DNA of 64,000 bases, from assembly GCF_046630445.1 (NCBI RefSeq), contig NC_092340.1:16594001-16658000 (forward strand). Reading direction: 5' to 3'. The notes beneath the pieces were generated by a model. That model did no database searches, was not told where the DNA came from, and saw nothing but the letters and a program-made list of their open reading frames with translations. Position numbers and translations under genes: made by a program. Of this stretch, positions 37,810 to 49,965 are shown in pieces. Each line of letters begins with the position of its first letter. The first letter of the stretch is position 1. This DNA comes from Rutidosis leptorrhynchoides (Eukaryota > Streptophyta > Magnoliopsida > Asterales > Asteraceae).

Positions 37810-38835
37810 TCAACGGCGTGCGTTGGGGTTGATTTTCTTATTTGGGCACACATTCCTAAAATGACCCAGTTGGCCACATTCGAAGCAAGCACCCGTTCTG
37901 TGTGCGTTGGGCATCTTTCGAGCGACGGGTCCTTGGCGCCGGTGGCGAAACCTGCCACATCCTTTAAAGTGATGCTTGTGGCATTCGTTACAAAAAGGTA
38001 GTTTTCCGGCATAGCCTTTCTTGTCGTTGGAGGTAAAAGGCTTCTTGGCGGGGTTGTTGTTATTGTTGTGGTTGCTTGATTGAGAGGCTTCCCATGTTCT
38101 TTTGTTGTTACTCGGGTGGTTCTCGACCATTGGTGCCGGTGCTTCCATTTCATTCACCGTTTCTAAGGCTTGGCGGGCCATTGTTAAAGCCTCTTGTAGG
38201 TTAGTGGGTTGAGATGTCATTACCTTGTGTTGAATGCTCTTAGGGAGGCCATCCATGTAAAGTTCGACTCTTAGGGATTCGGGAGTCATGAGATTTGGAC
38301 ACATCGAGACTAGTTCGGTAAACCGTTGATTATAAGCTTCGAGGTCATTTCCGACCGTTTTTAAATTCCTTAGACCCTGTTCGAGCCTTCGAGTCTCGTC
38401 GCGCGGGAAGTATTCGGTGATCATTCTTTCTCTTAATTCGGTCCAAGAGAGTGTGTGGGCTTCATCGCTTCCCACTAATTGTACATACGTGTTCCACCAT
38501 GAGAGAGCAATACCGGTGAAAGTGAGGGTGGAAAACTTGACCTTATCTTGGTCTCGACAACTGCTTGTGTTAAAAACGGTCTCCATTTGTTCAAACCATC
38601 GGGTGAGAGTAACCGGTCCCCCGGTTCCATCGAAAGTGGGAGGATTGTACTTCATGAAGTTCTTGTAGGAGCAACCTTCGATTGAATTACCGGCTCCATG
38701 ATTGTTGTTGTTAGAAAAGTGATCGGCCACGGCCGTACCCACGGCGGTGGTTATCATTCGTTGAAGAGCTTGTTCTAGAGTTTCGAGAGGAGTATTGTGT
38801 TGACCTTGGTGAGCCATTGTTCCTTCATGAGACAA
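37810..38835 (-). mobile_element. Gag region of the nested Ty3 element
   Basis: A 341-residue open frame has the Ty3 gag core (FMKYNPPTFDGTGGP, LTRWFEQMETVF, ALSWWNTYVQ, LRERMITEYFPRDETRRLE) followed by a CCHC zinc knuckle CFECGQLGHFRNVC near the end. It would form the capsid and nucleocapsid of the retrotransposon particle. Confidence 0.9.
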
Positions 38836-41800
38836 GAATATCGTTGGTTAGTATTTTCAACAATACTAACCGTGGCATGGAATAAGGATAGAGAGAAAAT
38901 TTTCCTTGACTCGCCTTAAATTCTCTATGTCATAATGTCGGAACGTCCATGTGAATCACCGTAATATAATCCCGGAAATTATATTACCCTGATTCTCATG
39001 TGCATTTAACATTACTTCATAAAGTCAAGGTGGCGCATCAACAAAATTTATCAACGTAAGATCAAGATCGAATACGAGTTAGATATGATAGAAGAGTTCG
39101 AGTATAAATGCACAATTAGTCAAATAATTCCTACTTCAGTCTATATGCCGGTTGTAGTCTAGATTCACCTATGTACCCTATGACTCGGGGTGGACACAAA
39201 TGAACTCTAAATCCCTACAACCAAGGCTCTGATACCACTTGTAGCGACCCCGACAAATCGTCAAGTGACGGCGTCGGCTACGTGGGTCCCATTACCTGAT
39301 TATAAGTCTTTTAGATAACTTTTGACCAAAATATGTCGCCTTCATTTCAAAATAAAGATTGTTTCAAAGTTTACAAGAATTGTTCAACCAATAGTTAAGT
39401 TACAACGTTATAATACGAATGAAATCTAGGCGACACGGTTTAAAGTAAAGTCAAAAGACGCTCCATGAAATGCACGTATACTCGACATCCAATGCAAGTA
39501 TCAAATAATGAGCGGAAGCATGTTTCACATATCGTGTAAGACCTGAGAAAAACATAGAAATCTGTCAACAAAAAAATGTTGGTGAAATCATAGGTTTAAG
39601 TAAGTAAGTGAGTAAAAGTAAGTAAGTGAGTAAAAGTAAGTAAGTCGAACCACAAGGTTTGCAAAGTTGAAATAATAGTAATACATTCTAAAAGTTAATA
39701 TTCACGAGCACCCAATTATCAAAGCTTAACATTCCATCCATTGTATACCCCATCCATAGTGCTAGAACAAACACTGATTCTCGAAAATATATTTCATCCG
39801 TAGACGGTAGCGAACCGTCAGAGATGAGGGTTGTCGACCCATATGGCCATATAACATAAGTTCTCGCTTACACCCGTCAAGTGTAACTAATGATAATCGA
39901 ATTGAGGATTTTTGTTCTAAACTCGTATGTAGAATGTTTGTTTTCCCGTTCTTGTGTTCACTTAGTTCAAAAGAATCGTTTATGTTTTCTCATCCCAAAT
40001 ATAAGTTCAAAAAGAGTAAAAGTGGGACTATGATCTCACCTTGAGTGCGAGAGTTATAAAAGTACTTCAACAAGTAAACGCGTGCAAAGACAAGGCTAGT
40101 CTTGACCTAAACATATAGGTTATATCAATAACGGTAAACACAAACGGTCAAAGATGTTCAATTAGTCCTATGGCTCGTTACGACTCGATTATATTAACAT
40201 GTGAATCAACTAGTCAAGTTTCATGCAAGATACAAGTAAATAATCATGTTAGAAAGGTTGCATAAGTATTTGGTTAAGTTTGACAAAAAGTCAAACTTGG
40301 TCGGGTCAAAGTCAACAAAAAAGTCAACGGGGTCGGGTTGGGTATCCGACAATTTTTCTAAGTTATATAATCATATATGAGCATGTTAGCCAAGTTTCAT
40401 GTTAATCGGAGGTCCGTAGCATAGTAAACATTTTACGTCAAAAGATCAAAGCAAACAGCCCATTTTAGTGTATCAGGACGGTGTCCCAAAAATCAGGACG
40501 GTGTCCTGATATGAAGAGTGGGACGGCGTCCCAAATATCAAGACGGCGTCCCAATATGAAGAGTGGGACGGCGTCCCAAATATCAGGACGGCGTCCCAAT
40601 TGCCTTCCAGGCCCTGTTTGCTGAATTTCTCAAGTGCACGACCCAAACTTCAAACAATCACAATTTATGATCCGCAAACAATTAGAACATGTATTTTATA
40701 TCATCGGAAAGCTATTTCGACAAGGAATACAACTAACCACATATCATAAATCAAAATCATCATTTAAGACAACAAAAACCTCGTCGAAAGTTCATTAAAC
40801 GTTCCAAATCAAGGTTTCAAGTTCATCAATTGCAATTTAAGTTTCGGGAATCCAATTTATACATATGATATGCCGTTTTGAAGGTAATGAAACATGTAAT
40901 ACAACTAAATACTTACTAACAACACTTCATGGCATTCAAATCATCAAAAGTTCATTTAAAGTCTATCAAACTCTAACGAAAATTCACAAAAATCAATAGT
41001 CATGAGTTTGATGTTTCCTTAATCAACCTATACATCAAAATGAAGCTAAAGATACTAGTAACACTTTTAAAACATGCACTTTAACAATCTAACAACATTT
41101 GATCATCCAAAATCAAGGATTTAGCAAGAAATTTTCATATTGAACTAGTTACACCAAAAACAACGAATCGGGCATACAAATTACATACACGACATCACAA
41201 TGAGCCATAGACACTAATTAACAACTTTATAAGTCAAGAACACGAATTTAAAGAAATGTAGTGTTTTAGAAATGTTACCCAAAATCGAAGTAGTTAGCAT
41301 CAAATCGAAGAGGATGATGAGAGGATCAAGAATATGTAGTTTGTTTTGATGTTTACTTCCTTGGTGAGATTTGGATGATGATTTTATGTTTGAGAAATGA
41401 GAGAGTTTGAAAGTATCAAAAATGGAAAAAGGGAGGATGAATGAAAGGGATGAAGGAGGTTGACTCTTTGACCTAGTCAAAAGTTTGATACTTTGGCAAG
41501 TTTGGTCCCTCAACTTTGAATCGGGTGCGGAAAATAACCGAACGAATTATTTTAAGTTACACGGGAGTACGGGAGATATTAAAATCCGATAACGAAAATA
41601 TTTAAAATGTTACATAACAAAGGATACGAATTTAGATACGAAGGGTATTATTTAAAAAGAAAAAGACGGACGTTAAAATAATTTAACGGAAAAATGCGGG
41701 ATGTTACATAGCTAGGATATGATTTGTATAGAATTGTTAATATTTCCCGTTGCTACAAAAAAAAATAATATCCAATCTTGTTTTACCCATAACTTCTCCA

Positions 41801-43688
41801 TTTTAAATCCGTTTTGAGTGAATCAAATTGCTATGATTTCATATTGAACTCTATTTTATGAATCTAAACATAAAATGTATAGGTTTATAGTCGGAAATAT
41901 AAGTTACAAGTCATTTTTGTAAGAGGTAGTCATTTCAGTCGAAAGAACGACGTCTTGATGACTATTTTGAAAAACATACTTCCACTTTGAGTTTAACCAT
42001 GATTTTTGGATATAGTTTCATGTTCATAAGAAAAATCATTTTCCCAGAAGAACAACTTTTAAATCAAAGTTTATCATAGTTTTTAATTATCAAACCCAAA
42101 ACAGCCCGCGGTATTACTACGACGGCGTATGTCCAGTTTTACGGTGTTTTTCGTGTTTCCAGGTTTTAAATCATTAAGTTAGCATATCATATAGATATAT
42201 AACATGTGTTTAGTTGATTTTAAAAGTCTCGTTAGAAGGATTAACTTTTGTTTGCGAACAAGTTTAGAATTAACTAAACTATGTTCTAGTGATTTCAAGT
42301 TTAAACCTTCGAATAAGATAGCTTTATATGTATGAATCGAATGATGTTATGAATATCATTACTACCTCAAGTTTTGTGGATAAACCTACTGGAAAAGAGA
42401 CAAATGGATCTAGCTTCAAAGGATCTTGGATGGCTTGAAAGTTCTTGAAGTAGAATCATGACACGAAAACAAGTTCAAGTAAGATTTCCACTCGAAATAA
42501 GATTGTTATAGTTATAGAAATTGAATCAAAGTTTTAATATGAGTATTACCTTATATTAGAAAAATATCTTACTGTAAATAAGAAAGATTTCTTGAGGTTG
42601 GATGATCACTCTACAAGATTGGAAGTAAGCTAGCAAACTTGGAAGTATTCTTGATTTTATGAAACTAGAACTTGTAGAATTTATAAAGAACACTTAGAAG
42701 TTGAAGATATAACTTGAGAGAGATCAATTAGATGAAGAAAATTGAAGAATGAAAGTGTTTATAGGTGTTTTTGGTCGTTGGTGTATGGATTAGATATAAA
42801 GGATATGTAATTTTGTTTTCATGTAAATAAGTCATGAATGATTACTCATATTTTTGTAATTTTATGAGATATTTCATGCTAGTTGCCAAATGATGGTTCC
42901 CACATGTGTTAGGTGACTCACATGGGCTGCTAAGAGCTGATCATTGGAGTGTATATACCAATAGTACATACATCTAAAAGCTGTGTATTGTACGAGTACG
43001 AATACGGGTGCATACGAGTAGAATTGTTGATGAAACTGAACGAGGATGTAATTGTAAGCATTTTTGTTAAGTAGAAGTATTTTGATAAGTGTCTTGAAGT
43101 CTTTCAAAAGTGTATGAATACATATTAAAACACTACATGTATATACATTTTAATTGAGTCGTTAAGTCATCGTTAGTCGTTACATGTAAGTGTTGTTTTG
43201 AAACCTTTAGGTTAACGATCTTGTTAAATGTTGTTAACCCAATGTTTATAATATCAAATGAGATTTTAAATTATTATATTATCATGATATTATGATGTAC
43301 GAATATCTCTTAATATGATATATATACATTAAATGTCGTTACAACGATAATCGTTACATATATGTCTTGTTTCAAAATCATTAAGTTAGTAGTCTTGTTT
43401 TTACAAATGAAGTTCATTGTTAATATACTTAATGATATATTTACTTATCATAATATCATGTTAACTATATATATAACCATATATATGTCATCATATAGTT
43501 TTTACAAGTTTTAACGTTCGTGAATCACCGGTCAACTTGGGTGGTCAATTGTCTATATGAAATCTATTTCAATTAATCAAGTCTTAACAAGTTTGATTGC
43601 TTAACATGTTGAAAACACTTAATCATGTAAATAACAATTTCATTTAATATATATATAAACATGGAAAAGTTCGGGTCACTACAGATTT

Positions 43689-43823
43689 TAACTATTTTAA
43701 TTATTGATTTGAAACATATTTTCTCTTTAATTTTATTAAAGTTATTAGCGTTTTATATATTTAATTTAAAACATAAGTTGTTTACAATGAAAGTTGACTA
43801 ATTTACTTTATATATAAAAAAAA
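43689..43823. other. Short AT-rich spacer
   Basis: Nothing is recognised. Confidence 0.5.
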
Positions 43824-45170
43824 CTAGTGAAATGACCCGTGGAATCACGAGTTTGTTTAAACGAAACAGTTTAATGATATGTTTTAGGTATTAAGTGAAC
43901 GTAAATGCTAAAGTCATTTAGTTTAATGACACGTGGAACCACAGAGTCCGACTAAGAAACTCGCCCTCTGAACATTTCATCAAACACCTAAAATGCATAT
44001 TAAACAATCCACATTCAATCATAAAAGATAATATTGGTTGTCATTTTATTTTAAAAGTGTAAATTAAAATATAAATTTAAAATTGTTCTTTTTGCCTAGT
44101 TTTTATACCTTCTCGTACTCAATTCAAAATAATTAACTAAAATAATTCAAAATTATTTAAATTTTAATAATTAAAATAATTATTAATAAGATTTAATAAT
44201 AATAATTAATTAATAAGATTTAATTTTAATTCAAACTTATTTAGATTAATGACATCACCTACCATGCTTAGATTTTTTTGTTTTTCTTTTTGGTTTTTTC
44301 TTAACAAAGGAATTAGTTTAATAATAACATTATCATTATAGTATTTTAATATTAACTATAGATAAGGGGTCCGCCGTCGCAGCGCGCGGCTACCTATAAT
44401 AACTTGTAACTTGTTAACTATGAAATAATCATAACTAGAAAAAATCCGACTGCGCGTTGCTGCGGGTGTATTCGACGCGCGGTCCAATTTGGATATACGA
44501 TGTCCGTTTCGCGTATAGTTAGTCGTTTTGTATATGTATATATGTATGTAATATAACCCGAAATATATTTTCTTTTTAACGATGTCCGTTTCGCGTATAG
44601 TTAGTCGCGTTGTGTTCGTAAAATTATTTCGAGTTGAACGGTGGTCTCGGAAAAATTTAACTCGCACCGAGCGTGAATATAGGGCCCGTTATTTAGTGTT
44701 TTTTTTAACGATGTCCGTTTTGCATATAGTTAGTCCCGTTGGGTTCGTGAGATTTTTTCGAGTTAAACGGTGGCCTCGGAAAAATGTAACTCGCACCGAG
44801 CGAGAAGATATGACCCGTCATAAATTCGGGTGGAGTAAGGTTTTTTTATTTTAATTAAATTATAAATTTACGTGTTTTACCCCTGAGAAAGTGTAAAGTT
44901 GAAGGGTTGTTGTGTAATTTGTGCGAAAGTTGGAGGACCATTTGTAGTGTGAACGCAAACTCAGAACGACAACGCGGTAAAACTGAAACCACCAAATTTG
45001 AGAGGAGGTTTAGTTTGTAAGATTAATAATAATTAATAAAATAAAATTAATAATTAAAATAATAATAATAATAATAATAAAATAATAATAATAATAATAA
45101 TTAATTAATATTTATATTATATTAATTATTATTAAAATATTAAACAGATAAACCAACCATCTTAGCCTGT
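43824..45170 (-). mobile_element. Helitron-like repeat cluster upstream of Mn-SOD
   Basis: On the minus strand, ACCCGTGGAATCACGAGT (hairpin) followed by CATTTCA and CTAG at 43824-43827 matches the layout of a plant Helitron 3' end. Another GC-rich hairpin and CTAG lie at about 44433-44490, and a third GC-rich palindrome is near 44368-44393. Three tandem units beginning GATGTCCGTTT start at 44499, 44581 and 44710; the last two are about 120 bp and share CTCGGAAAAAT and CTCGCACCGAGCG. Related sequence recurs at 52167-52680. No Rep/helicase gene is present and the 5' end is unknown. The cluster may represent nested non-autonomous Helitrons. Confidence 0.4.
45058..45101. repeat. (AAT)n microsatellite
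   Basis: A near-pure AAT run within the AT-rich flank about 190 bp before the SOD start. Confidence 0.9.
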
Positions 45171-45286
45171 GGGTTTACAAGGTTAATAAGTGCTACAAAT
45201 TTCCTGCACACTGCCCACAGATTCCACTTGGCAACTTAAAATATATATGCAGGCAATTCCAGTTACCAAAATTTAACACATCAAAA

Positions 45287-47075
45287 ATGGCTCTTCGAAC
45301 CCTAGCAATCGCCAAAACCCTAGCTCGATTTCAACACAATATTCGCGGACTACAAACATTTACACTTCCAGATCTCGCTTACGAGTATGGCGCACTTGAA
45401 CCTGCAATTAGCGGTGAGATTATGCAGATTCATCATCAGAAACATCATCAAGCTTACATCACTAATTATAATAAAGCTCTCGAACAACTTGATGACGCAA
45501 TCGCTAAGGGTGATGCATCCACTGCTGTTAAATTGCAGAGCGCCATTAAGTTCAACGGCGGAGGTTCGATAAATTATATTTGGTTATTTATATATTTTAT
45601 TTTATTTCGATTCTTTTCGGATAATTATTGCGGTAGCTTCACAATCAAACTAAACGTTTTAACACTTGAAATTAAACAGTGTAAAAGTGGACTATTTCTA
45701 TGCTAATGTGTACACATAAATGCGAAATCATATATATCATATGCGATATTTGTTCATGGATTCTATGCCAGAATCGTTTTACTGTGTGCTATAATTTCTT
45801 GTTTAATGCTATAGTATTGGATTTTGTACATTGAATTCAAAACGTTTGAGTTTTATGCTAAATTTGATATTTGGTGCTGGTGAAAATTCTGATTGTATGC
45901 ATTCTACGACAACAATACCCATTCACTCATTATTTGCATCAATTTTGTAATGTGAAATTATTGATTTTATCAGATAGAATTGTGTTGTTTAACCAAGTTA
46001 CTGTTAGCAATTTAGCATCACGATAAGCAGTGGGCGGATCTAGGAATCGTAGTCACAGGCGTCATTAGTTAAAAGCTAAAAAACTTATAATGATAGTACA
46101 TTATCTCTTCTGTTCAGGTCATGTGAATCACTCAATTTTCTGGAAGAATCTCGCTCCCACTAGTGTAAGTTTGTTTCCTGTTAATTGCAGCTAACTACTC
46201 TTAACTTGACTGAAAATTGAACTATTAATATTTGATTTATTAATATCATTATTTATCTATTTATTTATATATTTTTGCAGGCAGGGGGTGGTGAGCCACC
46301 ACATGGTTCATTAGGCTGGGCAATTGACCAACACTTTGGCTCAATTGAAAAGTTGATTGCCAAGATGAATGCTGAAGGTGCTGCCGTACAAGGTTCTGGA
46401 TGGGTGGTATGTTCTATTATCAGTTCTCATCAGTGAAACCTTTTTTTTTTTTTTCTTTCTTTTCTTAATAATGTTTGCTTCAAATTTATTTATTTTTTTA
46501 CAGTGGCTTGCAGTGGATAAGGAGTTGAAAAGGCTTGTTGTTGAAATAACTGCAAACCAGGTATAGACTCCCAAGATATAAGTAATTGTTTGATGTTTTG
46601 TATCTTCAAAATCAAACTCGCTCTAGTAAAAAACAATGGTTGCACATGTTTTTCACTCTATGTATATCTTCTTTTTTATTCACATGTAACTCAATACCTT
46701 GTTTAATGTTTCATGATACTTGTAATGCAGGATCCATTGGTCACTAAAGGTGCAAGTTTAGTTCCTCTTCTTGGCATAGATGTTTGGGAGCACGCATACT
46801 ATTTGCAGGTGATGATAGAAACTTTCATAGTCTGTATGTGCGAGTAATTACTTGTCATGATTCATATATGCAGAAAGTTGATATACCCCTAAATCATTCG
46901 TCTATTTCTTGGTTTGATTACTACACTTTAATAATCATGTATAGTATATGGTTTTAATCTTTTTATTTTGTTTTTGACATAGTACAAAAACGTTAGACCA
47001 GATTATTTGAAGAATATCTGGAAAGTGATCAACTGGAAGTATGCGAATGAAGTATACGAGAAAGAATGCCCTTAA
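45287..47075 (+). CDS. MSD1: Mitochondrial Mn superoxide dismutase
   Basis: Six exons, 45287-45563, 46118-46164, 46281-46406, 46504-46560, 46731-46808 and 46983-47075, join in frame through GT-AG introns into 225 residues. Residues 1 to about 24 ([21 protein letters not shown]) are an Arg-rich mitochondrial presequence. The mature part begins with the family's [16 protein letters not shown]. By comparison with human Mn-SOD the metal ligands are His49 ([10 protein letters not shown]), His97 (NHSIFW), Asp186 and His190 (DVWEHAYY). The active-site Tyr57 is also present. The enzyme converts superoxide to oxygen and hydrogen peroxide in the mitochondrial matrix, normally as a tetramer. Ligand spacing favours Mn over Fe, as does the [20 protein letters not shown] block. 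Intron 1 holds half of a hAT-like end (CAGTGGGCGGATCTAGG near 46028). The last exon and the 3' flank are duplicated at 52718-53755. Confidence 0.96.
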
Positions 47076-47472
47076 AAGAAGATCTGACTGACACCAGTGT
47101 TGTGGTTCTTTAGAGTTTGAACATGTAATAAGGAGGCCCTATTTTACCATGGGACTAAGTAAGCCCTTGTTTTGTATGTAGAACATGAATGTACACATAT
47201 CTTGTTGCTTTTTTTTTTTTTTGGATATTTTTTGCTTATATTCTAGTATCTATTTCCTCTTTCTACTCCCAACTATTTCTGTTGATACTGGATAATGAAT
47301 TTACAGACCAATGATTTTTGTCTTTAGAGGGTCAATAAACAGTTCATATATGTGCTGACTAATAATTTCATGAACAAGAAGCTGCAATGGGTCTTAAATT
47401 AACTAGTTGGATAATATTAGAGATGGGTGGGCTGGCTATTCATATAATATCCATTTTTATTGAAAAAGGTTG

Positions 47473-47703
47473 GGGGAATTGCCTAAAATATACTTTTTTT
47501 TTTAAAGTTTTTTAAAACAATACACTTTTTTAAAAAAAATTGTCAATATACACTATTAGGTCAATATACACTTTGTTCAAAGTGTATTTTTTCACTGCCA
47601 ATATACACTAATGGTGTATATTGCCAAATTGCCAATTTTTTTGAAAAAAGTGTATTTTTTTTTTATAAAACTTTGAAAAAAAGTATATTTTAGGCAATTT
47701 CCC
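47473..47703. mobile_element. MULE-type MITE, 231 bp, in the SOD 3' flank
   Basis: The terminal inverted repeats, about 40 bp long, start GGGGAATTGCCTAAAATATA and on the other strand GGGAAATTGCCTAAAATATA. They are flanked by perfect 9-bp target duplications AAAAGGTTG (47464-47472 and 47704-47712), the length made by Mutator-like transposases. The interior holds repeated CAATATACACT blocks and no gene. The paralogous locus near 53540 has a single GAAAGGTTGCCCT with no insertion, confirming the ends. Confidence 0.92.
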
Positions 47704-47762
47704 AAAAGGTTGCCCTCGTAGAATAGAAATAAATAAAGAACCCGTCATCTCTCTCATCATTA

Positions 47763-47925
47763 TAGGGATGACATCGGGTCGGGTTTGGGCCGGGTTTATG
47801 TAATCTCAGACTCGAACCCGTTTAAAAAACCTTGTCCCAAACCCGGATCAAAACTCGTCGGGTCTCCACTTAGTTACTAACTATCTGGTTAACGAGTTTT
47901 CCCATGAGTAACAGGTAGTATCCCC
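47763..47925. mobile_element. Fragment rich in CGGGT motifs, hAT-like end
   Basis: TAGGGATGACATCGGGTCGG resembles the outer end of a common plant MITE family. Only one end is recognised. It is part of a composite insertion between about 47760 and 48600. Confidence 0.3.
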
Positions 47926-47929
47926 ATTA

Positions 47930-48123
47930 TTAGTCAGTTCCACATCCACACAAGGGCAGACCCGTGTGATTGTAGGTGAGATCAGCTACACATGAGATAA
48001 AACTTCACTGGTACTTCAGATCAGTGATAACATTGAGTGCAATGTTGCAGTCCAGCGAAGTCGAACTCCTAACCTCTCGCTAAAAAAAGCAGACCACTAC
48101 CGGCTGAGCTACAACTCAACGTT
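47930..48123 (-). mobile_element. tRNA-derived SINE, reverse orientation
   Basis: Read from 48123 on the minus strand, GAGTTGTAGCTCAGCCGG gives a clear Pol III A box (TAGCTCAGCCGG), and AGGAGTTCGACTTC about 35 bases later gives a B box. After the tRNA-like head the sequence cannot fold as a tRNA, so it is a SINE rather than a tRNA gene. The limits at the lower coordinate are approximate, and no clean target duplication was found. Confidence 0.65.
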
Positions 48124-48141
48124 GTAATTTCAGATGGTTTA

Positions 48142-48444
48142 TTATATTACTCTGTAGTTGCTAATGAAGTGGGGTAAAAAAAAAAAAAAAACAAAAAACA
48201 CTTTCTTACGCGCTTTCTTAGAATGAAACCAAAGCTCGTTTAATAACATGATACCATCCACTAACAATGTAGCGGGAACAAATGCGTATTGATTCTCGCT
48301 TACAACCTCAGCTACCACCCCTTTTAGCCAATTACCTAAACACTTGGAACTTATCTTGGTAGAATTGGACTTTGGGATAAGTACGATGAAAGAAGAATTA
48401 AAGCTAGCAGGGAACGAAGCATTACCATAGAATTGTTGCATCAT
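48142..48444 (-). mobile_element. LINE reverse-transcriptase fragment
   Basis: The minus-strand frame includes FPASFNSSFIVLIPKSNS and LGNWLKGVVAEVVSENQYAF then LLVDGIMLLNELW. This matches the start of the RT domain of plant L1-type LINEs. The usual block between the two halves is shortened, so it is a deleted remnant. An A run near 48177-48192 lies next to it. Confidence 0.75.
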
Positions 48445-48875
48445 AAGTAGGACCTAGTCTCTAAGAAAAAACCAACCTTTCTTTTAAAACATCATAGAAA
48501 AAGCGTCTGGGCCCGGGTTTTTATTTCCGTCTCAGTCCAGGCCCATTCTCGACCCACTCCTCGCCAATTTGCAGACCAATGAATATAGATTGAAAAATGT
48601 TGCCCTAGAAAGAAATCAAATATAAATTCAGGACCCGGTTCGTCGCCTCTCTCATTAAACATCCAAGCTCCAAGATCTGCAAAATGCACATCCCTTTTCT
48701 AAGCGAAACAGACAGGTATATTATATCTATTCTGTCATTTGATTGAATTATTATTGTTGTTGTTGAATATTTCATCTTCTTTTTCTATTATCCAAATTTG
48801 TTTCTAGGTATTCATCCAAATTTGGATGGTTTTGTTTGAAACATTGATATATTTTTGTGTTATATGTATTTTGGG
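48445..48875. other. Flank after the composite insertion, resumes SOD-like 3' flank
   Basis: From about 48599 (GTTGCCCTAGAAAG) to 48875 the sequence is again similar to the flank of the SOD duplicate at 53540-53755. A stretch of this flank also lies left of the insertion at 47711-47757, so part of it exists twice here. Confidence 0.5.
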
Positions 48876-49965
48876 GGTTAAGAAGTTTGCTGCAAGCAAG
48901 CGTTACCTGCTTATTTTATACTACTACTACTACTACTACTATTTATTAAATTATTAAGCTCTACCTAACATCATCATCAAGTAAAAGTTATTGTTAGTTA
49001 TATAACTAATTAAAAATAGAAATATAATTATAATGTGGGTTTGCATATTGTAATTTCCATAAACTCGCACTTTAAAATGACCATTCTTTAGACCCCCAAT
49101 TCAATTTAACCAACCTTCATTTGTACTTAGGTATAAATAAAAAATCTTTAACAAGAGTTACTTTAGCAAATCCAGTAACCTCGTAAAGAAGCATTTTAAC
49201 AAGCTACAAGCCAGTTTATATAAACAGAGCTTATTTTGCTTGCTCAAAAGAGATATATTGCTAACATACGATACCCACCATACTAAAACCCTCCTTGTTT
49301 TTTAAACAGCAAACCCCAAGACTGACAGTATTCTTTATTTATGCATCTTATGTAAATATTATTATTGTTATTGTTACTGTTATTGTTATCAATATCAATT
49401 TGGTTCAGGTCCAATAGTTGAAAGCAAAATTACTGGTCCCGTCAAAAGAGTCTTCATTCCGAGTACTGTATGGGATAGTTTAGAAGCAACTTGTTGTAAG
49501 TAAACTAAATCCCTCATCTATGTTATGGTTTTACACTATTATTATTAACTACTCGTATATGAATGACATTTTCAGAAATTGATTGATAGGCTTAAAATAC
49601 TAACGTTACGTATGATTAGTTATTATACCAAATCTGAAGACGAATTGTACAAGCAGCTAGCCACATGTGCATTGTTTTGAGCTTTTGAACTCTTCAACTG
49701 GTATGTGCTGCGCTACCGCTTCATGTTATGATGTAATCGTTTGACTTTGGACTTAAAAAAACATTCTTGATTTATAAAGTTGGTCTTATTATATTATTAA
49801 ATTAATTATTATTATAGGCATAGGCATTATTACTTGTGTGCTCAAATCGTAAATAAGCTGATGGATGATGGATGGTATACTTTGTTTTGTTTATATTTAT
49901 TTAATTTAATAGGAGAGCTAGATGAAGCGTATACCGCATGAACTGATGCTATGACAAAACAAAAC
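48876..49965. other. Intergenic region with one exon-like stretch
   Basis: Mostly AT-rich, with an (ACT)n run at about 48921-48942. At 49409-49495 a stretch bounded by TTCAG and GTAAGT can be read as GPIVESKITGPVKRVFIPST. I do not recognise it, and no matching exons were found. Confidence 0.3.

Larger units (their letters stand above)
32874..41708 (-). mobile_element. Ty3/gypsy LTR retrotransposon, nested, with paired LTRs
   Basis: An 8.8-kb element with LTRs at 32874-35339 and 39240-41708 (2466 and 2469 bp) and perfect target duplications TAGCT (32869-32873 and 41709-41713). The coding direction is minus. Next to the 39240 LTR is TGGTATCAGAGCC, the initiator tRNA-Met primer site. By eye the LTRs differ at about a dozen positions in 2.47 kb, roughly 0.5 percent, which at usual plant rates means a few hundred thousand years or less. 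The interior is only 3.9 kb. Gag is well preserved, while pol is reduced to remnants. The element is therefore broken and would have needed proteins from relatives. Confidence 0.92.
31567..43683 (-). mobile_element. 3.25-kb LTR unit (family 3), inverted, split by a Ty3 element
   Basis: This is the reverse complement of the unit at 16476-19726. It runs TGAAATGTCCCG... at 31567 to ...TTCGGGTCACTACA at 43683, with perfect 5-bp target duplications GATTT (31562-31566 and 43684-43688). The two parts, 31567-32873 and 41714-43683, add up to about 3.28 kb, the same as the other copy. No coding interior is present. It is a probable solo LTR and older than the element nested in it. Confidence 0.8.

Noticed and set aside
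46028-46070. Whole hAT MITE in SOD intron 1
   Set aside because: Only one end (CAGTGGGCGGATC) is seen, with no matching inverted end or 8-bp duplication, so it is at most a remnant.
48080-48123. tRNA gene on the minus strand
   Set aside because: A and B boxes are present, but the body does not close into a cloverleaf and continues as a SINE.
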